From the NCBI GenBank assembly GCA_903970515.1, contig CAJCJA010000052.1, positions 1 to 64,000 on the forward strand: 64,000 nt of DNA, given 5' to 3'. Source of the DNA: Candidatus Saccharibacteria bacterium CG_4_10_14_0_2_um_filter_52_9 (GTDB lineage Bacteria; Actinomycetota; Acidimicrobiia; Acidimicrobiales; RAAP-2). Under the pieces are notes generated by a model that worked only from the letters and a program-made list of their open reading frames with translations, was not told where the DNA came from and did no database searches. Both the position numbers and the translations under genes were made by a program. This document shows positions 23,675 through 32,093 of this stretch, one piece after another. The first letter of the stretch is position 1, and every line of letters starts with the position of its first letter.

Positions 23675-24925
23675 CTAGTCTGCCAGCATTTGTGCGCCGG
23701 GTGTCGGGCTCGCACCGATCTCGCGCCAGAAGCGAGGATGGGCGACGCTCACAGTCCCGACAGTGCACAACAAGGCACCCGCCGCGACCAACGTCACCGC
23801 ACGCACTCCGTACGTTCGCGCGAACGCGGACTGCACCAGTGCGCCCAACGGATAGAAGATCGACAAGGACAACGTGTAGAGCGCGAGGATCCTCGATCGC
23901 TCGCCCATCGGCGCGTGCAATTGCACCGAGGTATTGAGCCCGGTCAACGTTCCCACGTAGCTACCGCCGAGAACACCCAGGGCGAACGCGGCGGTGAGCA
24001 GCGTTGGCGAGAGTGCGTACAGTGCCAACGCGGCGATCATCGTAGCGAGCGAACTTCGTAGCACGAGGATCCGGGACGTTCGTTTGGCGACCCCCGGCAG
24101 GGTGATCGCGGCGATAACCGCTCCCACTCCTTGGGCCGTCACTAGCCACGCCGTGCCGACTTTTCCTGCGTGCAGGGTCAGAATCGACATCGCCGAGACG
24201 AGCGATATGAAAGGGCTCACGATAAGTGCCACGGCCGCGACGCCAAGGATGGGGTTGCGACAACCGCGCAGGGACCAGGCCACGCGTGCCGCCGCGAACG
24301 TTTCGACGAACGGACGCACCTTGGTCTTCAGGCGCTCCCTGGCGGGACTCGTCACGAAGGCGAACATCACGACGACGACCACGAACGAGGCGGCGTTGCA
24401 GGCAAAACACAGACCAATCGAACCAACGGCGAGCAGCACGCTGGCGCAAAGAGGACCAATTATCCGCCCAAGATTGAATTGGGCCGATCCCAACGACACC
24501 GCCGCGAGGACCTCATCGCGCTCGACCAGATCGGGCATCAACGACTGCCACGCCGCCCACGACGCCGACGAACACAGACCCTCGACCGCCACTACGTAAC
24601 AGCACAACGGTGGTGACAAGTGGTGGGTGAACTTCGCGACCGCCAACGTGCATGCGGTCAGGGCCATCACGACGTTCATCGACTGGATCCAGTGTTGGCG
24701 ATTGACGCGATCGCCCATGACGCCACCTATGGGCGCGCCGATGATCGCCGGTAACCACGCCGCCATCGTGACCAGGCCGAGCCAGATCGCGTCGTGAGTG
24801 GATTCGGTGAGGTAGATACCGAGCGCCACGGTCTGCATCCAGGTGCCCGTCGAGGAGATGAGCGACGACGTCAGCGCCAGCGCGAAACTGCGGTGCGCCA
24901 ACGGAGCGAACGAGACAGAAGCCAC
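23675..24925 (-). CDS. MFS transporter, EntS/MFS_3-like
   Basis: This 416-residue, 12-helix membrane protein has the loop 2-3 motif GAPIGGVMGDRVNR and an N-terminal HRSFALALTSSLISSTGTWMQTVALG typical of the EntS-like group of facilitators. These often export siderophores, macrolides or other hydrophobic compounds. No siderophore genes are nearby, so the substrate is open. It starts with GTG at 24925 and lies only four bases upstream of the aldehyde dehydrogenase start on the same strand. Confidence 0.82.
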   Translation of the reverse strand: MASVSFAPLAHRSFALALTSSLISSTGTWMQTVALGIYLTESTHDAIWLGLVTMAAWLPAIIGAPIGGVMGDRVNRQHWIQSMNVVMALTACTLAVAKFTHHLSPPLCCYVVAVEGLCSSASWAAWQSLMPDLVERDEVLAAVSLGSAQFNLGRIIGPLCASVLLAVGSIGLCFACNAASFVVVVVMFAFVTSPARERLKTKVRPFVETFAAARVAWSLRGCRNPILGVAAVALIVSPFISLVSAMSILTLHAGKVGTAWLVTAQGVGAVIAAITLPGVAKRTSRILVLRSSLATMIAALALYALSPTLLTAAFALGVLGGSYVGTLTGLNTSVQLHAPMGERSRILALYTLSLSIFYPLGALVQSAFARTYGVRAVTLVAAGALLCTVGTVSVAHPRFWREIGASPTPGAQMLAD

Positions 24926-24979
24926 GTAGAAACGCTAACGACTTTGGGCTGACCGCGCTGACGCGATCAGTTCGTCGAT

Positions 24980-25102
24980 CTACTGCTCGCGCTTCTTCTT
25001 ACGCGGTCGCAGTGCGAACCACCACACCGACACGATCGTCGCGAGGGCACCCAACACGCCAATCGTTGACTTCACGCCTTTGCCCTTGGATGGATCTGCC
25101 AT
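24980..25102 (-). CDS. Small single-pass membrane protein (40 residues)
   Basis: An ATG at 25102 opens a 40-codon ORF starting MADPSKGKGVKSTIGVLGAL, with one hydrophobic helix (about residues 11-28) and ending in a strongly basic RPRKKKREQ tail before TAG. The layout of short polar N terminus, single helix and Lys/Arg-rich tail is what real actinobacterial micro-membrane proteins look like, with the positive end staying in the cytoplasm. The ribosome site is weak. It lies between the YceI terminator and the MFS gene on the same strand. No function is known to me. Confidence 0.55.
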   Translation of the reverse strand: MADPSKGKGVKSTIGVLGALATIVSVWWFALRPRKKKREQ

Positions 25103-25124
25103 CCAGCCATCGTACAGAGCAAGA

Positions 25125-25149
25125 GACCGGGAGCCAAAAGCTCCCGGTC
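25125..25149 (-). terminator. Hairpin terminator after the YceI gene
   Basis: A perfect 10-bp stem GACCGGGAGC / GCTCCCGGTC closes a five-base loop, 22 bases past the YceI stop. It lacks a long T-run but has TCTTGCTCT after it on the minus strand. The position and strength support transcription termination. Confidence 0.7.
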
Positions 25150-25170
25150 GCTTGTGATTCAGAACAACGT

Positions 25171-25716
25171 TTAAGCGGCTTGATGCGCCTCGACAGCAAT
25201 CTCGAGGGTGATTTTGTTACCCACGACGAGACTGCCATTCTCCAAGGTTCCTTCGAAGTTGACACCGAACTCACGACGATCGATCTCGCCCGTCAGTTCG
25301 AATCCCGTCACGTTGACGCCGGGAGCCATGCTCGGGCCGGTGCCCAGGTACTCGAGCTCGAAGGGGACGGACTTGGTGATGCCCTTGACGGTGAGGTCGG
25401 CGAGCACTTCGTACTTGTCGCCGCCCTTATGAGTGACCTTGGTCGACTTAAGTGTCAGGGTCGGGTATGTCTCGATTTCGAGGAAGTCCGCGGTCTTCAA
25501 GTGACCGTCGCGCATCTCGTTATCCGTCGAGATGCTGCCAGCCTGGACCGAAGCGACAACCGAGGAATTCTCCAGGCTGTCGCCAATGGTGATCGTGCCA
25601 TCAAACTCGCTGAAGTGACCACGCACTTTTGCTGCCACCAGGTGGCGGGCGACGAATCCGACGGTCGAGTGTACGGGGTCGACGTTGTACACGCCGGGAG
25701 CGGGAAGGTTGCTCAT
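25171..25716 (-). CDS. YceI-family lipocalin-like protein
   Basis: The ATG at 25716 has AGGAGA upstream and gives 181 residues. The family pattern is clear: YNVDPVHSTVGFVARHL near the start, VRGHFSEFDGTI, SISTDNEMRDGHLKTADFLEIETYP and the C-terminal DRREFGVNFEG. YceI proteins form an extended lipocalin barrel that binds polyisoprenoid or other amphipathic chains. This copy has no signal peptide, so it should be cytoplasmic. The divergent MarR gene and the palindromes in the shared promoter suggest direct MarR control. Confidence 0.92.
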   Translation of the reverse strand: MSNLPAPGVYNVDPVHSTVGFVARHLVAAKVRGHFSEFDGTITIGDSLENSSVVASVQAGSISTDNEMRDGHLKTADFLEIETYPTLTLKSTKVTHKGGDKYEVLADLTVKGITKSVPFELEYLGTGPSMAPGVNVTGFELTGEIDRREFGVNFEGTLENGSLVVGNKITLEIAVEAHQAA

Positions 25717-25758
25717 GTTGATTCTCCTAGTTAGTAAGCACGTGTGTGCTCTTGCTTC

Positions 25759-25788
25759 ACTATAGTTGCATAGACAACTACTTGTCAA
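25759..25788 (-). promoter_or_regulatory. Strong sigma70-type promoter of the YceI gene
   Basis: On the minus strand a perfect -35 TTGACA (25788-25783) is followed after 18 bases by TATAGT (25764-25759). It faces the YceI start about 40 bases on. This is the best consensus promoter in the window, and the palindromic operator covers its -35 box and spacer. Confidence 0.65.
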
Positions 25789-25798
25789 GAAGTAGTTG
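25763..25798. promoter_or_regulatory. Overlapping palindromes, probable MarR operator
   Basis: Two inverted repeats interlock: TAGTTG (25763-25768) with CAACTA (25775-25780), and CAACTACTT (25775-25783) with AAGTAGTTG (25790-25798), a perfect 9-bp arm pair around a six-base spacer. They cover the YceI promoter and a TTGTCA-17-TAAGTT pair that could drive marR. Such sites are typical for winged-helix MarR dimers and imply repression of both genes. Binding is inferred from position. Confidence 0.65.
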
Positions 25799-25827
25799 CA
25801 GAACTAAGTTTCTGCTAGCATGGACGC

Positions 25828-26292
25828 ATGTCCGTCGACACGAACGCCTGCCCTTCGAGCGACAAACGCGTGGTCCTGTTCGGACTATTGCTCGAGACCA
25901 ATGCGCGGCTCTCTAAGAGCCTGGGTCTTCAACTCGAAGCCGCGTGTGGACTTCCCCTCGCCTGGTTCGAAGTGCTGTTGCAACTTCATCGTTCGCCCGA
26001 TGGTCGTCTCAAGATGAATCAGATCGCTGACGCCATCGTGCATTCAACGGGCGGTACCACGAGACTGATCGACCGGCTCGAGGAGGCGCACTACGTCGAG
26101 CGCAGCCTCTGTCCGAACGACCGTCGAGCGATCCACGTAGGTATCACGAACGAAGGAAACGCCAAGCTGGACGAGGCACTCAACGTGCACCTCGACTATC
26201 TCGACGAGAACCTCGTCGCACGATTGAGTTGTGACGAGCGCGACACCCTCACGGCGTTACTAGAAAAACTAAATACCGCTACGGCTTCGTGA
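25828..26292 (+). CDS. MarR-family transcriptional regulator
   Basis: This 154-residue winged-helix regulator has a dimerisation helix at the N terminus, LAWFEVLLQLHRSPDGRLKMNQIADAI as the helix-turn-helix region, the recognition helix in STGGTTRLIDRLEEAHYVER and the wing with the conserved DRRAIHVGIT motif. The start is the ATG at 25828; a promoter hexamer about 20 bases upstream implies a very short 5' leader. It is divergent from the YceI gene across palindromes. Its 3' end overlaps the convergent ileS by 14 bases. The ligand is unknown; cysteines near the N terminus (Cys8, Cys35) might allow redox sensing, which is speculation. Confidence 0.9.
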   Translation: MSVDTNACPSSDKRVVLFGLLLETNARLSKSLGLQLEAACGLPLAWFEVLLQLHRSPDGRLKMNQIADAIVHSTGGTTRLIDRLEEAHYVERSLCPNDRRAIHVGITNEGNAKLDEALNVHLDYLDENLVARLSCDERDTLTALLEKLNTATAS

Positions 26293-29200
26293 TCCACGCT
26301 CGTAGTTCGCGGCCATCATCAAGTTCGAGCACAGTGCCCTCCCCAGAACCCGCACTCGAGTGCACCTCCAGCGCCAACACCTCGGCGGCGAGGAGAGCGA
26401 AGCCGTCAGCGAGGTCATCGATGCCCGTCACGTGCAGGACAATCCGGTCCGCAACATCAAGACCTGAGTTCTTTCGCAGATCCTGCACCTGGCGTACGAC
26501 GTCACGCAAATAGCCGCGTCGTAACAACTCATCGTTGAGGTTTAGATCGAGGGCGATCACTTCGCCTCCCTCGCGCGACACGGCGAAGCCACCTTGACTC
26601 TTCACGCGAAGTTCGATGTCCTCGGGCCCCAGTTCGAACGTGCCGGTGGACAACGCAACCTCCAACCCGCGACCCTGCTCCAGCGCTTCTGCGCTCTTGA
26701 GCGAGTCAAGGCCAGCCAATGCAACCTTCAGTTCTTTTACCGCCTCGCCAAGACGAGGACCAACGGCGCGAAAATTCGGAACGAGTTCGAAACTGAGTAC
26801 GTCAGCGAGTTCGCTACCGTATTCGAGAGCATCAACGTTGAGTTCGTCCTCGACGATGCCGTCCGGTGGCCGCGGCGAACCCGCCGGTAAGAAGACGAGC
26901 GCTCGAGCGAGTGGTTGGCGCACCTTGACACCCGCCTCGGCGCGGGCGGCGCGACCAAGCGACGTGAGACTTCGAGCCACCTTCATCGACGTTTCAAGTT
27001 CTACGTCGCGCCGAGATTGATCGGAAGTGGGCCAACTCGCTAGATGCACCGACGCTTCATCGTCGACGTCAAAGAGTTCGCGATATAACTTTTCGGCGAG
27101 GAACGGGCAAAACGGCGCCATCAGCAAGGTAACGCGCTGCAGGGCTTCGAGCAGCGTCGCCTGTGCGGCGAGGGAGTCCGAGCGAGGCGCCGAGGGATCG
27201 GTGCGCCAGAATCGTCGACGGCTCCGACGTACGTACCAATTAGAGAGGTCGTCGATGAATTCGATAAGGGCGTCGGTGCCACCGAGGGGCTCGTACCCGT
27301 CGAGGGCTTGAGTCACCGCATTCGTCACGTGTTCGAGACGCGACAAGATCCACCTATCGATGGCGGCGCGTTCGGCGAAGACGGGAATTGCCGCGTCACC
27401 CGGATCGAAGTCGTTGAGTGACGCGTACGTCGTGAAGAAACTGAACGTGTTCCACAACGTGGCGAGTGTCTCTCGCAACGTAAAATCGATGGCGTTAAGA
27501 CTCGCACGTGTGGACGTCCACGGTGAGCCTTGGGAGAACATCCACCAGCGCAAGGGGTCCGCACCACGGGTGTTGAGCACTTCCCAGGGATCGATCACGT
27601 TGCCGAGCGACTTGCTCATCTTCTTCCCCGTCTCGTCCACAATGTGACCAAGGCACAACACGTGTTCGTAGGGCTTCTGGTCGAACACCAACGTATTCAC
27701 GGCGAGCAGCGAATAGAACCATCCGCGAGTTTGGTCAATCGCCTCGACGACCAATTGTGCGGGGAACTGCATCGCTTCCTTGCTGCCCGCGACGTGGGGA
27801 TAGCCCACTTGAGCGGCGGGCATCGCTCCGGAATCAAACCACGCGTCAATCACCGGTTCGACGCGCAGCGCAATCTCTCCACACGTACGACACGAGATCG
27901 TCACTTCATCAATCGCCGGTCGATGTGGATCGATGTCACTGACGTCGCGACCCGCGAGTTCCGAGAGTTCCGCTAACGAACCCACACATGTAAAGTGCTT
28001 CTGCTCGCAACGCCACACCGGCAACGGTGTACCCCAGTAGCGGTCGCGCGACAACGCCCAATCGACGTTGTTGGCGAGCCACTCGCCGAATCGACCGTCA
28101 CGAATGTGGATCGGGTGCCAATCGATCGTCTGGTTCTCGCTCATCATCTTGTCTTTGAACTGACTCGTCGCGATGTACCACGAAGGCTTGCCCCAGTAGA
28201 TCAAGACCGTCCCGCAGCGCCAGCAGTGCGGCAACGAGTGCACGTAATCGAAACGGCGCAGCAGGAGTCCACGTCGTTCGAGTTCATCGTTAATGGCGTG
28301 GTTAGACGCACGTACGTCGCGACCTTCGAGCCACGCGACGTCGCTCGTGAAACTACCGTCGGGACCAACGGGATTGACCGTTGGAAGTCCGTGCTCGCGA
28401 GCGACTTGACGGTCGACCTCACCGAAGGCGGGCGCCTGGTGCACGAGACCAGTACCGTCATCGGTCGTTACGTAGTCCGCAGCAACGACGTAACACGCAT
28501 CGACGTCGAGTGGAAGTTCAACGTCCGAGAATGGTCGCTCGTAATGCACGCCGAGCAGCTCGCTGCCAAGAAACGTCGCACTGGCGGTCGCGCCCTCGCC
28601 GAACACTTGTTCTACGAGCGACTGGGCAACGACGAGGCCATTAACCACGGCGTAGGTAACGTCGGGATTGACCGCCACCGCCACGTTGGAAAGAAGTGTC
28701 CATGGTGTCGTCGTCCAAACCGCCAAGTGCGTCGCACCGTGCAGACCCGCGTGGGCGTCGGCGTCGATGATGCGAAACTTCACGTAGGCGCTCTCGTCGC
28801 TTTCGTCGATGTAGACGTCGGGTTGACCGAGTTCGTGGCTCGAGAGTGCCGTGCCGCATCGGGGACAATACGGCACCACCTTCAAGTCCTCGTAGAGCAG
28901 TCCTCGATCGAAAAGTTGTTGCAACTGCCACCAGACCGATTCGATGTAGGAAGGATGGAACGTGTAATACGCGTGTTCCATGTCAGTCCAGTAACCGATT
29001 CGTTCGGTCAACTTCTCAAACTCGTCGACGTAGATCAACACCGACTCGCGACACAACCTGTTGAATTCCTTCACGCCGACCTTGTTGACGATGTCCGCCT
29101 TGTCGGTGAGACCCAATTGCTTCTCCACCTGGACTTCAACGGGAAGTCCATGGGTGTCCCAGCCCGCTCGTCGTGCGACGTAACGACCCCTCATTGTCTG

Positions 29201-29413
29201 GTAGCGACAAAACAAGTCCTTGTAGACGCGCGCCCACACGTGGTGCAGTCCGGGCTTTCCGTTCGCCGTAGGCGGCCCCTCGTAAAAGATCCACGGCTCA
29301 GCACCCTCACGTTGTTGCATCGAACGCGCAAAGACGTCATTGGCCTTCCAACGAGCGAGTTCTATCTCCTCGATGGCTACGAAGTCAAAGTCAGCGCTGA
29401 CAGGGCGAAACAC
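26279..29413 (-). CDS. ileS: Isoleucyl-tRNA synthetase (long, eukaryote-like type 2)
   Basis: This class Ia synthetase charges tRNA(Ile) and edits Val. The GTG at 29413, four bases behind AGGAG, gives 1044 residues; an upstream in-frame TTG is less likely. It shows the HIGH variant GLHH near residue 57, the editing domain, and KMSKS near residue 598, with WYIATSQFKD and ARSLTSLGRAARAEAGVKVRQPL in the anticodon part. The length and C-terminal region match type 2 enzymes, which tend to resist mupirocin. The upstream gap is only 68 bases, so there is no room for a T-box leader. Confidence 0.95.
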   Translation of the reverse strand: MFRPVSADFDFVAIEEIELARWKANDVFARSMQQREGAEPWIFYEGPPTANGKPGLHHVWARVYKDLFCRYQTMRGRYVARRAGWDTHGLPVEVQVEKQLGLTDKADIVNKVGVKEFNRLCRESVLIYVDEFEKLTERIGYWTDMEHAYYTFHPSYIESVWWQLQQLFDRGLLYEDLKVVPYCPRCGTALSSHELGQPDVYIDESDESAYVKFRIIDADAHAGLHGATHLAVWTTTPWTLLSNVAVAVNPDVTYAVVNGLVVAQSLVEQVFGEGATASATFLGSELLGVHYERPFSDVELPLDVDACYVVAADYVTTDDGTGLVHQAPAFGEVDRQVAREHGLPTVNPVGPDGSFTSDVAWLEGRDVRASNHAINDELERRGLLLRRFDYVHSLPHCWRCGTVLIYWGKPSWYIATSQFKDKMMSENQTIDWHPIHIRDGRFGEWLANNVDWALSRDRYWGTPLPVWRCEQKHFTCVGSLAELSELAGRDVSDIDPHRPAIDEVTISCRTCGEIALRVEPVIDAWFDSGAMPAAQVGYPHVAGSKEAMQFPAQLVVEAIDQTRGWFYSLLAVNTLVFDQKPYEHVLCLGHIVDETGKKMSKSLGNVIDPWEVLNTRGADPLRWWMFSQGSPWTSTRASLNAIDFTLRETLATLWNTFSFFTTYASLNDFDPGDAAIPVFAERAAIDRWILSRLEHVTNAVTQALDGYEPLGGTDALIEFIDDLSNWYVRRSRRRFWRTDPSAPRSDSLAAQATLLEALQRVTLLMAPFCPFLAEKLYRELFDVDDEASVHLASWPTSDQSRRDVELETSMKVARSLTSLGRAARAEAGVKVRQPLARALVFLPAGSPRPPDGIVEDELNVDALEYGSELADVLSFELVPNFRAVGPRLGEAVKELKVALAGLDSLKSAEALEQGRGLEVALSTGTFELGPEDIELRVKSQGGFAVSREGGEVIALDLNLNDELLRRGYLRDVVRQVQDLRKNSGLDVADRIVLHVTGIDDLADGFALLAAEVLALEVHSSAGSGEGTVLELDDGRELRAWITKP

Positions 29414-29481
29414 GAATCTCCTCAAGTGAATCTTCCCATCGTACTAGCGACGCCATGGCGCGTCCCTCCTAGCATGGGAGC

Positions 29482-29955
29482 GTGCTCGAGGTCACCATCG
29501 CCGATGAGCCGATCGACTCCGCGGGTGCGCTCGCGTTGTTGTACGCCGCAACCGATGAACTCAACCAGCGCTACGGCGTCATCGACGACGACACACGCCT
29601 CGTGCTCGACGAATTGCGGCCGCCCACGGGTCTCTTCCTCGTCGCACGCGACCACCGCAGCCTCTGCGGCGGCGTGGGCCTTCGAGCGATCGCCGAAGCA
29701 GATCAACACTTCGCCGAAGTGAAGCGACTATGGGTTCGTCCAGATCTCCGCCGACGCGGGGTCGCAGCGCAATTGATGGCCCAAATTGAAGAGCACGCGA
29801 GACGGCTCGGCTATCGCCAGTTGTTTTTGGAGACAGGACCACGCCAGCCTGAAGCGATCGCCTTTTACCCGCGACACGCGTGGCAACACGTCGAGGAGTT
29901 CCCGCCCGGAGCGTTCAGTCACGACGGAGCCGTTCGATTCACCAAAATGCTCTAG
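29482..29955 (+). CDS. GNAT-family N-acetyltransferase
   Basis: This 157-residue protein starts at GTG 29482 behind GGGAG. The acetyl-CoA motif A reads RPDLRRRGVAAQLMAQIE, preceded by the strand EVKRLWV and followed by LFLETGPRQPEAIAFY with the tyrosine common in this fold. It probably acetylates a small amine. The acceptor cannot be named. It is divergent from ileS and ends in a CTAG shared with the convergent HAD gene. Confidence 0.85.
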   Translation: MLEVTIADEPIDSAGALALLYAATDELNQRYGVIDDDTRLVLDELRPPTGLFLVARDHRSLCGGVGLRAIAEADQHFAEVKRLWVRPDLRRRGVAAQLMAQIEEHARRLGYRQLFLETGPRQPEAIAFYPRHAWQHVEEFPPGAFSHDGAVRFTKML

Positions 29956-30611
29956 GCGAAGCGCGCGTCCAACCACCCCTCGTCCAGAGCTTCCAAGGAC
30001 GCAAGGACCAGGTCGGCCAGCAAAAATTCGGGACGTTCGCGATCTGCTTCGACGGGAACGGCGATCACCGCCATCCGCCCGGCCTTGGCCGCCAACACGC
30101 CCACTGCCGAGTCCTCGAATACGAGACACTCGCGCGGATCGACCTCGAGACTCGCGGCGGCACGAAGAAACACCGCGGGATGAGGCTTGCCGAACTCCTC
30201 GACCTCCGCCGAGTGAATCGACGCAAAACGTTCGCGCAACTCGAAATGATCGAGACAGCGATAAATCAAGTCAAGCGGCGTGGAACTCGCCAACGCAATT
30301 GATCCCTGCGCGCTCGCGAGATCGAGGGCTCGCAGCGCTCCGGGTAGCAGGACGCCTTCGGTCTCGACGAGTTCGCCCACGCGCTCGAGCAGCGACGAGA
30401 CGACCAGCGAAGGCGGAGGTGTCGGCCAGGGATACCTCGTGAACCAGTACTCGACAACTTCGTCAACGAACATGCCCTTCGTGGAGCGACCTCCATCGCT
30501 ATCGAGTGGCACACCCAATGCGCCAAAGATCTCCACCTCTGCCTTGTGCCAGAGCACTTCGGAATCGATGAGCAGACCGTCCATGTCGAACAGGGTCGCC
30601 CGCAACGTCAT
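29952..30611 (-). CDS. HAD-superfamily hydrolase (beta-phosphoglucomutase-like)
   Basis: The chosen ATG at 30611 gives 219 residues beginning MTLRATLFDMDGLLIDSE, the nucleophile-containing motif I with a subclass I cap. Motif II appears as IALASSTPL, motif III as the Lys in EEFGKPHPAVF, and motif IV as LVFEDSAVGVLAAKAG. The pattern fits small-molecule phosphatases or phosphosugar mutases. An alternative ATG at 30629 is possible; neither has a good ribosome site. It is divergent from the tandem GNAT gene. Confidence 0.87.
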   Translation of the reverse strand: MTLRATLFDMDGLLIDSEVLWHKAEVEIFGALGVPLDSDGGRSTKGMFVDEVVEYWFTRYPWPTPPPSLVVSSLLERVGELVETEGVLLPGALRALDLASAQGSIALASSTPLDLIYRCLDHFELRERFASIHSAEVEEFGKPHPAVFLRAAASLEVDPRECLVFEDSAVGVLAAKAGRMAVIAVPVEADRERPEFLLADLVLASLEALDEGWLDARFA

Positions 30612-30649
30612 GAAGTAACTCTGACACATCGCGCCGCTACGGTTATCCC

Positions 30650-31570
30650 ATGACGGTCGTGAGCAAGTTGCGTCCAGAGGATACGGACGTGGTCGCCGAA
30701 CGAATCGCACGTCAACTCAACGACGACGCGACACGGCGGACCTTCGTCAATCCCACGATTGACTTGTCACTACTTCGCGACACCATCATGCACGCGACGA
30801 ACGCGACGTGGGTCGCGATGGACGACGAGCACGTCGTCGGTCATCTCTTCGCGGCGGTCTTGAGCGACCCCGAGCGTCGAGCGGCGTGGACGGGACCGGA
30901 CGGTGTGTCCTTCGATGACGACTCAATACTCACCTCGCTACTCGAGAGGGCCGTACATGCGTGGCGCGCGCAAGGAGCCATCGAGCACTTCGTATGGTCG
31001 CTCGATGAGGAAGATCGTCTCGAACCTTGGCGACAACTCGGTTATCGCGCCATCAGCTTGCGAGGAGTGATGGCGATTCCCCAACTCGGCGACGTAGGCC
31101 TCGACGCCGGGTGGACGCTGCGTGTGGCCCGAGCGTCCGACATCGAGCGAATACTCGCCCTCGATCATGTCATTGATGTCGCCCAGGGTGATGCCGCAAA
31201 GTTCTCTCGAAGTCACCGCCGTCGCAACCGACGAGAACTGCTCCAGCAGATGGACGATCCCGACGTGGAGCACTTCGTACTCGAAATTGACGACGACGTC
31301 GTCGCTCAGGCGATCACTTTCCCATCGCCGGCACGGCGCGGATCCTTTGAGCACACGTTGCACCTGAGCGGCGTTGCCGTTGACCCCGCACTGCAGGGAC
31401 GGGGCATCGCGAGCGAAATGCTCAATGCGGTGCTGCGAAGCGCGCACGCTCGCGGGTTCGAGTACGTCGAGGCGCAGTGGCGGGTCAACAATACGCGCGC
31501 CCACGCGTTCTGGACTTCCTATGGTCTTGAGCCCACCTACGTGCGACTCGCTCGACGTTTAGCCGAGTGA
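30650..31570 (+). CDS. Tandem-GNAT acetyltransferase, mycothiol-synthase-like
   Basis: The 306 residues hold two GNAT folds in tandem, as in MshD. The N-terminal half (VVGHLFAAVL, EPWRQLGYRAISLRG) lacks a clear acetyl-CoA loop and looks degenerate. The C-terminal half (about 155-306) has the intact motif VDPALQGRGIASEMLNAVL and VNNTRAHAFWTSYG. MshD acetylates the cysteine amine in mycothiol biosynthesis, an actinobacterial thiol. Identity with MshD is possible but not shown, since many tandem GNATs do other jobs. Its stop lies inside the convergent peroxidase gene (12-base overlap). Confidence 0.72.
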   Translation: MTVVSKLRPEDTDVVAERIARQLNDDATRRTFVNPTIDLSLLRDTIMHATNATWVAMDDEHVVGHLFAAVLSDPERRAAWTGPDGVSFDDDSILTSLLERAVHAWRAQGAIEHFVWSLDEEDRLEPWRQLGYRAISLRGVMAIPQLGDVGLDAGWTLRVARASDIERILALDHVIDVAQGDAAKFSRSHRRRNRRELLQQMDDPDVEHFVLEIDDDVVAQAITFPSPARRGSFEHTLHLSGVAVDPALQGRGIASEMLNAVLRSAHARGFEYVEAQWRVNNTRAHAFWTSYGLEPTYVRLARRLAE

Positions 31571-32041
31571 CGCCTCGATCGCGGCGACGAGCACCGGGTC
31601 CTCGGGCGTGACCTGGGGCGCGAAGCGTTGCACTGAACCATCAGGCCCGACGAGGAACTTCTCGAAGTTCCAACGGATGTCACCGCTGTACCCTTCGGCG
31701 TCAGCGACCTTCGTGAGTTCTGCGTAAATGGGATTCTGATTCTCGCCGTTGACGTCAATTTTTTCGAAGAGAGGAAACGTCACGCCGTAGGTCGTCGAAC
31801 AAAACGTCTGGATCTCCTCAGCGGTGCCGGGTTCTTGGCCCATGAACTGGTTGCAGGGGAATCCAACCACGCTGAATCCCTTCGAGCCGTAGGTCTTTTG
31901 AAGGTCTTCGAGTCCTTCGTACTGAGGTGTGAGGCCGCATTTGGATGCGACGTTCACCACGAGCAGCGACTTTCCGGCGAAGGGAGCGAGCGAGGAGTCC
32001 TCACCGCTCAGGGTGTGTACGGGGATGTCATAAATAGTCAT
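31559..32041 (-). CDS. Glutathione-peroxidase-family thiol peroxidase
   Basis: This 160-residue peroxidase has the peroxidatic Cys in NVASKCGLTPQYEGL, the catalytic Gln with a nearby Cys in VGFPCNQFMGQEPG, and Trp/Asn in IRWNFEKFLV. It carries cysteine, not selenocysteine. In bacteria such proteins usually draw electrons from thioredoxin or other thiols rather than glutathione and reduce organic and lipid peroxides. The second Cys in GFPCNQF may be the resolving residue. The start is ATG at 32041. Confidence 0.92.
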   Translation of the reverse strand: MTIYDIPVHTLSGEDSSLAPFAGKSLLVVNVASKCGLTPQYEGLEDLQKTYGSKGFSVVGFPCNQFMGQEPGTAEEIQTFCSTTYGVTFPLFEKIDVNGENQNPIYAELTKVADAEGYSGDIRWNFEKFLVGPDGSVQRFAPQVTPEDPVLVAAIEASLG

Positions 32042-32093
32042 GGCACGAAACTAGCGGCGACTTGAGACCGAGTGACCCACCTAGGCTTGACGA

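Noticed and set aside
29414-29481. T-box riboswitch upstream of ileS
   Set aside because: Only 68 bases lie before the divergent GNAT gene, too short for a T-box, and no T-box consensus sequence is visible.
27995-29722. Very long open frame (575 codons) antisense to ileS, ending inside the GNAT gene
   Set aside because: It is a by-product of GC-rich codon use in ileS. The translation has no recognisable motif, while ileS on the other strand has HIGH and KMSKS motifs.
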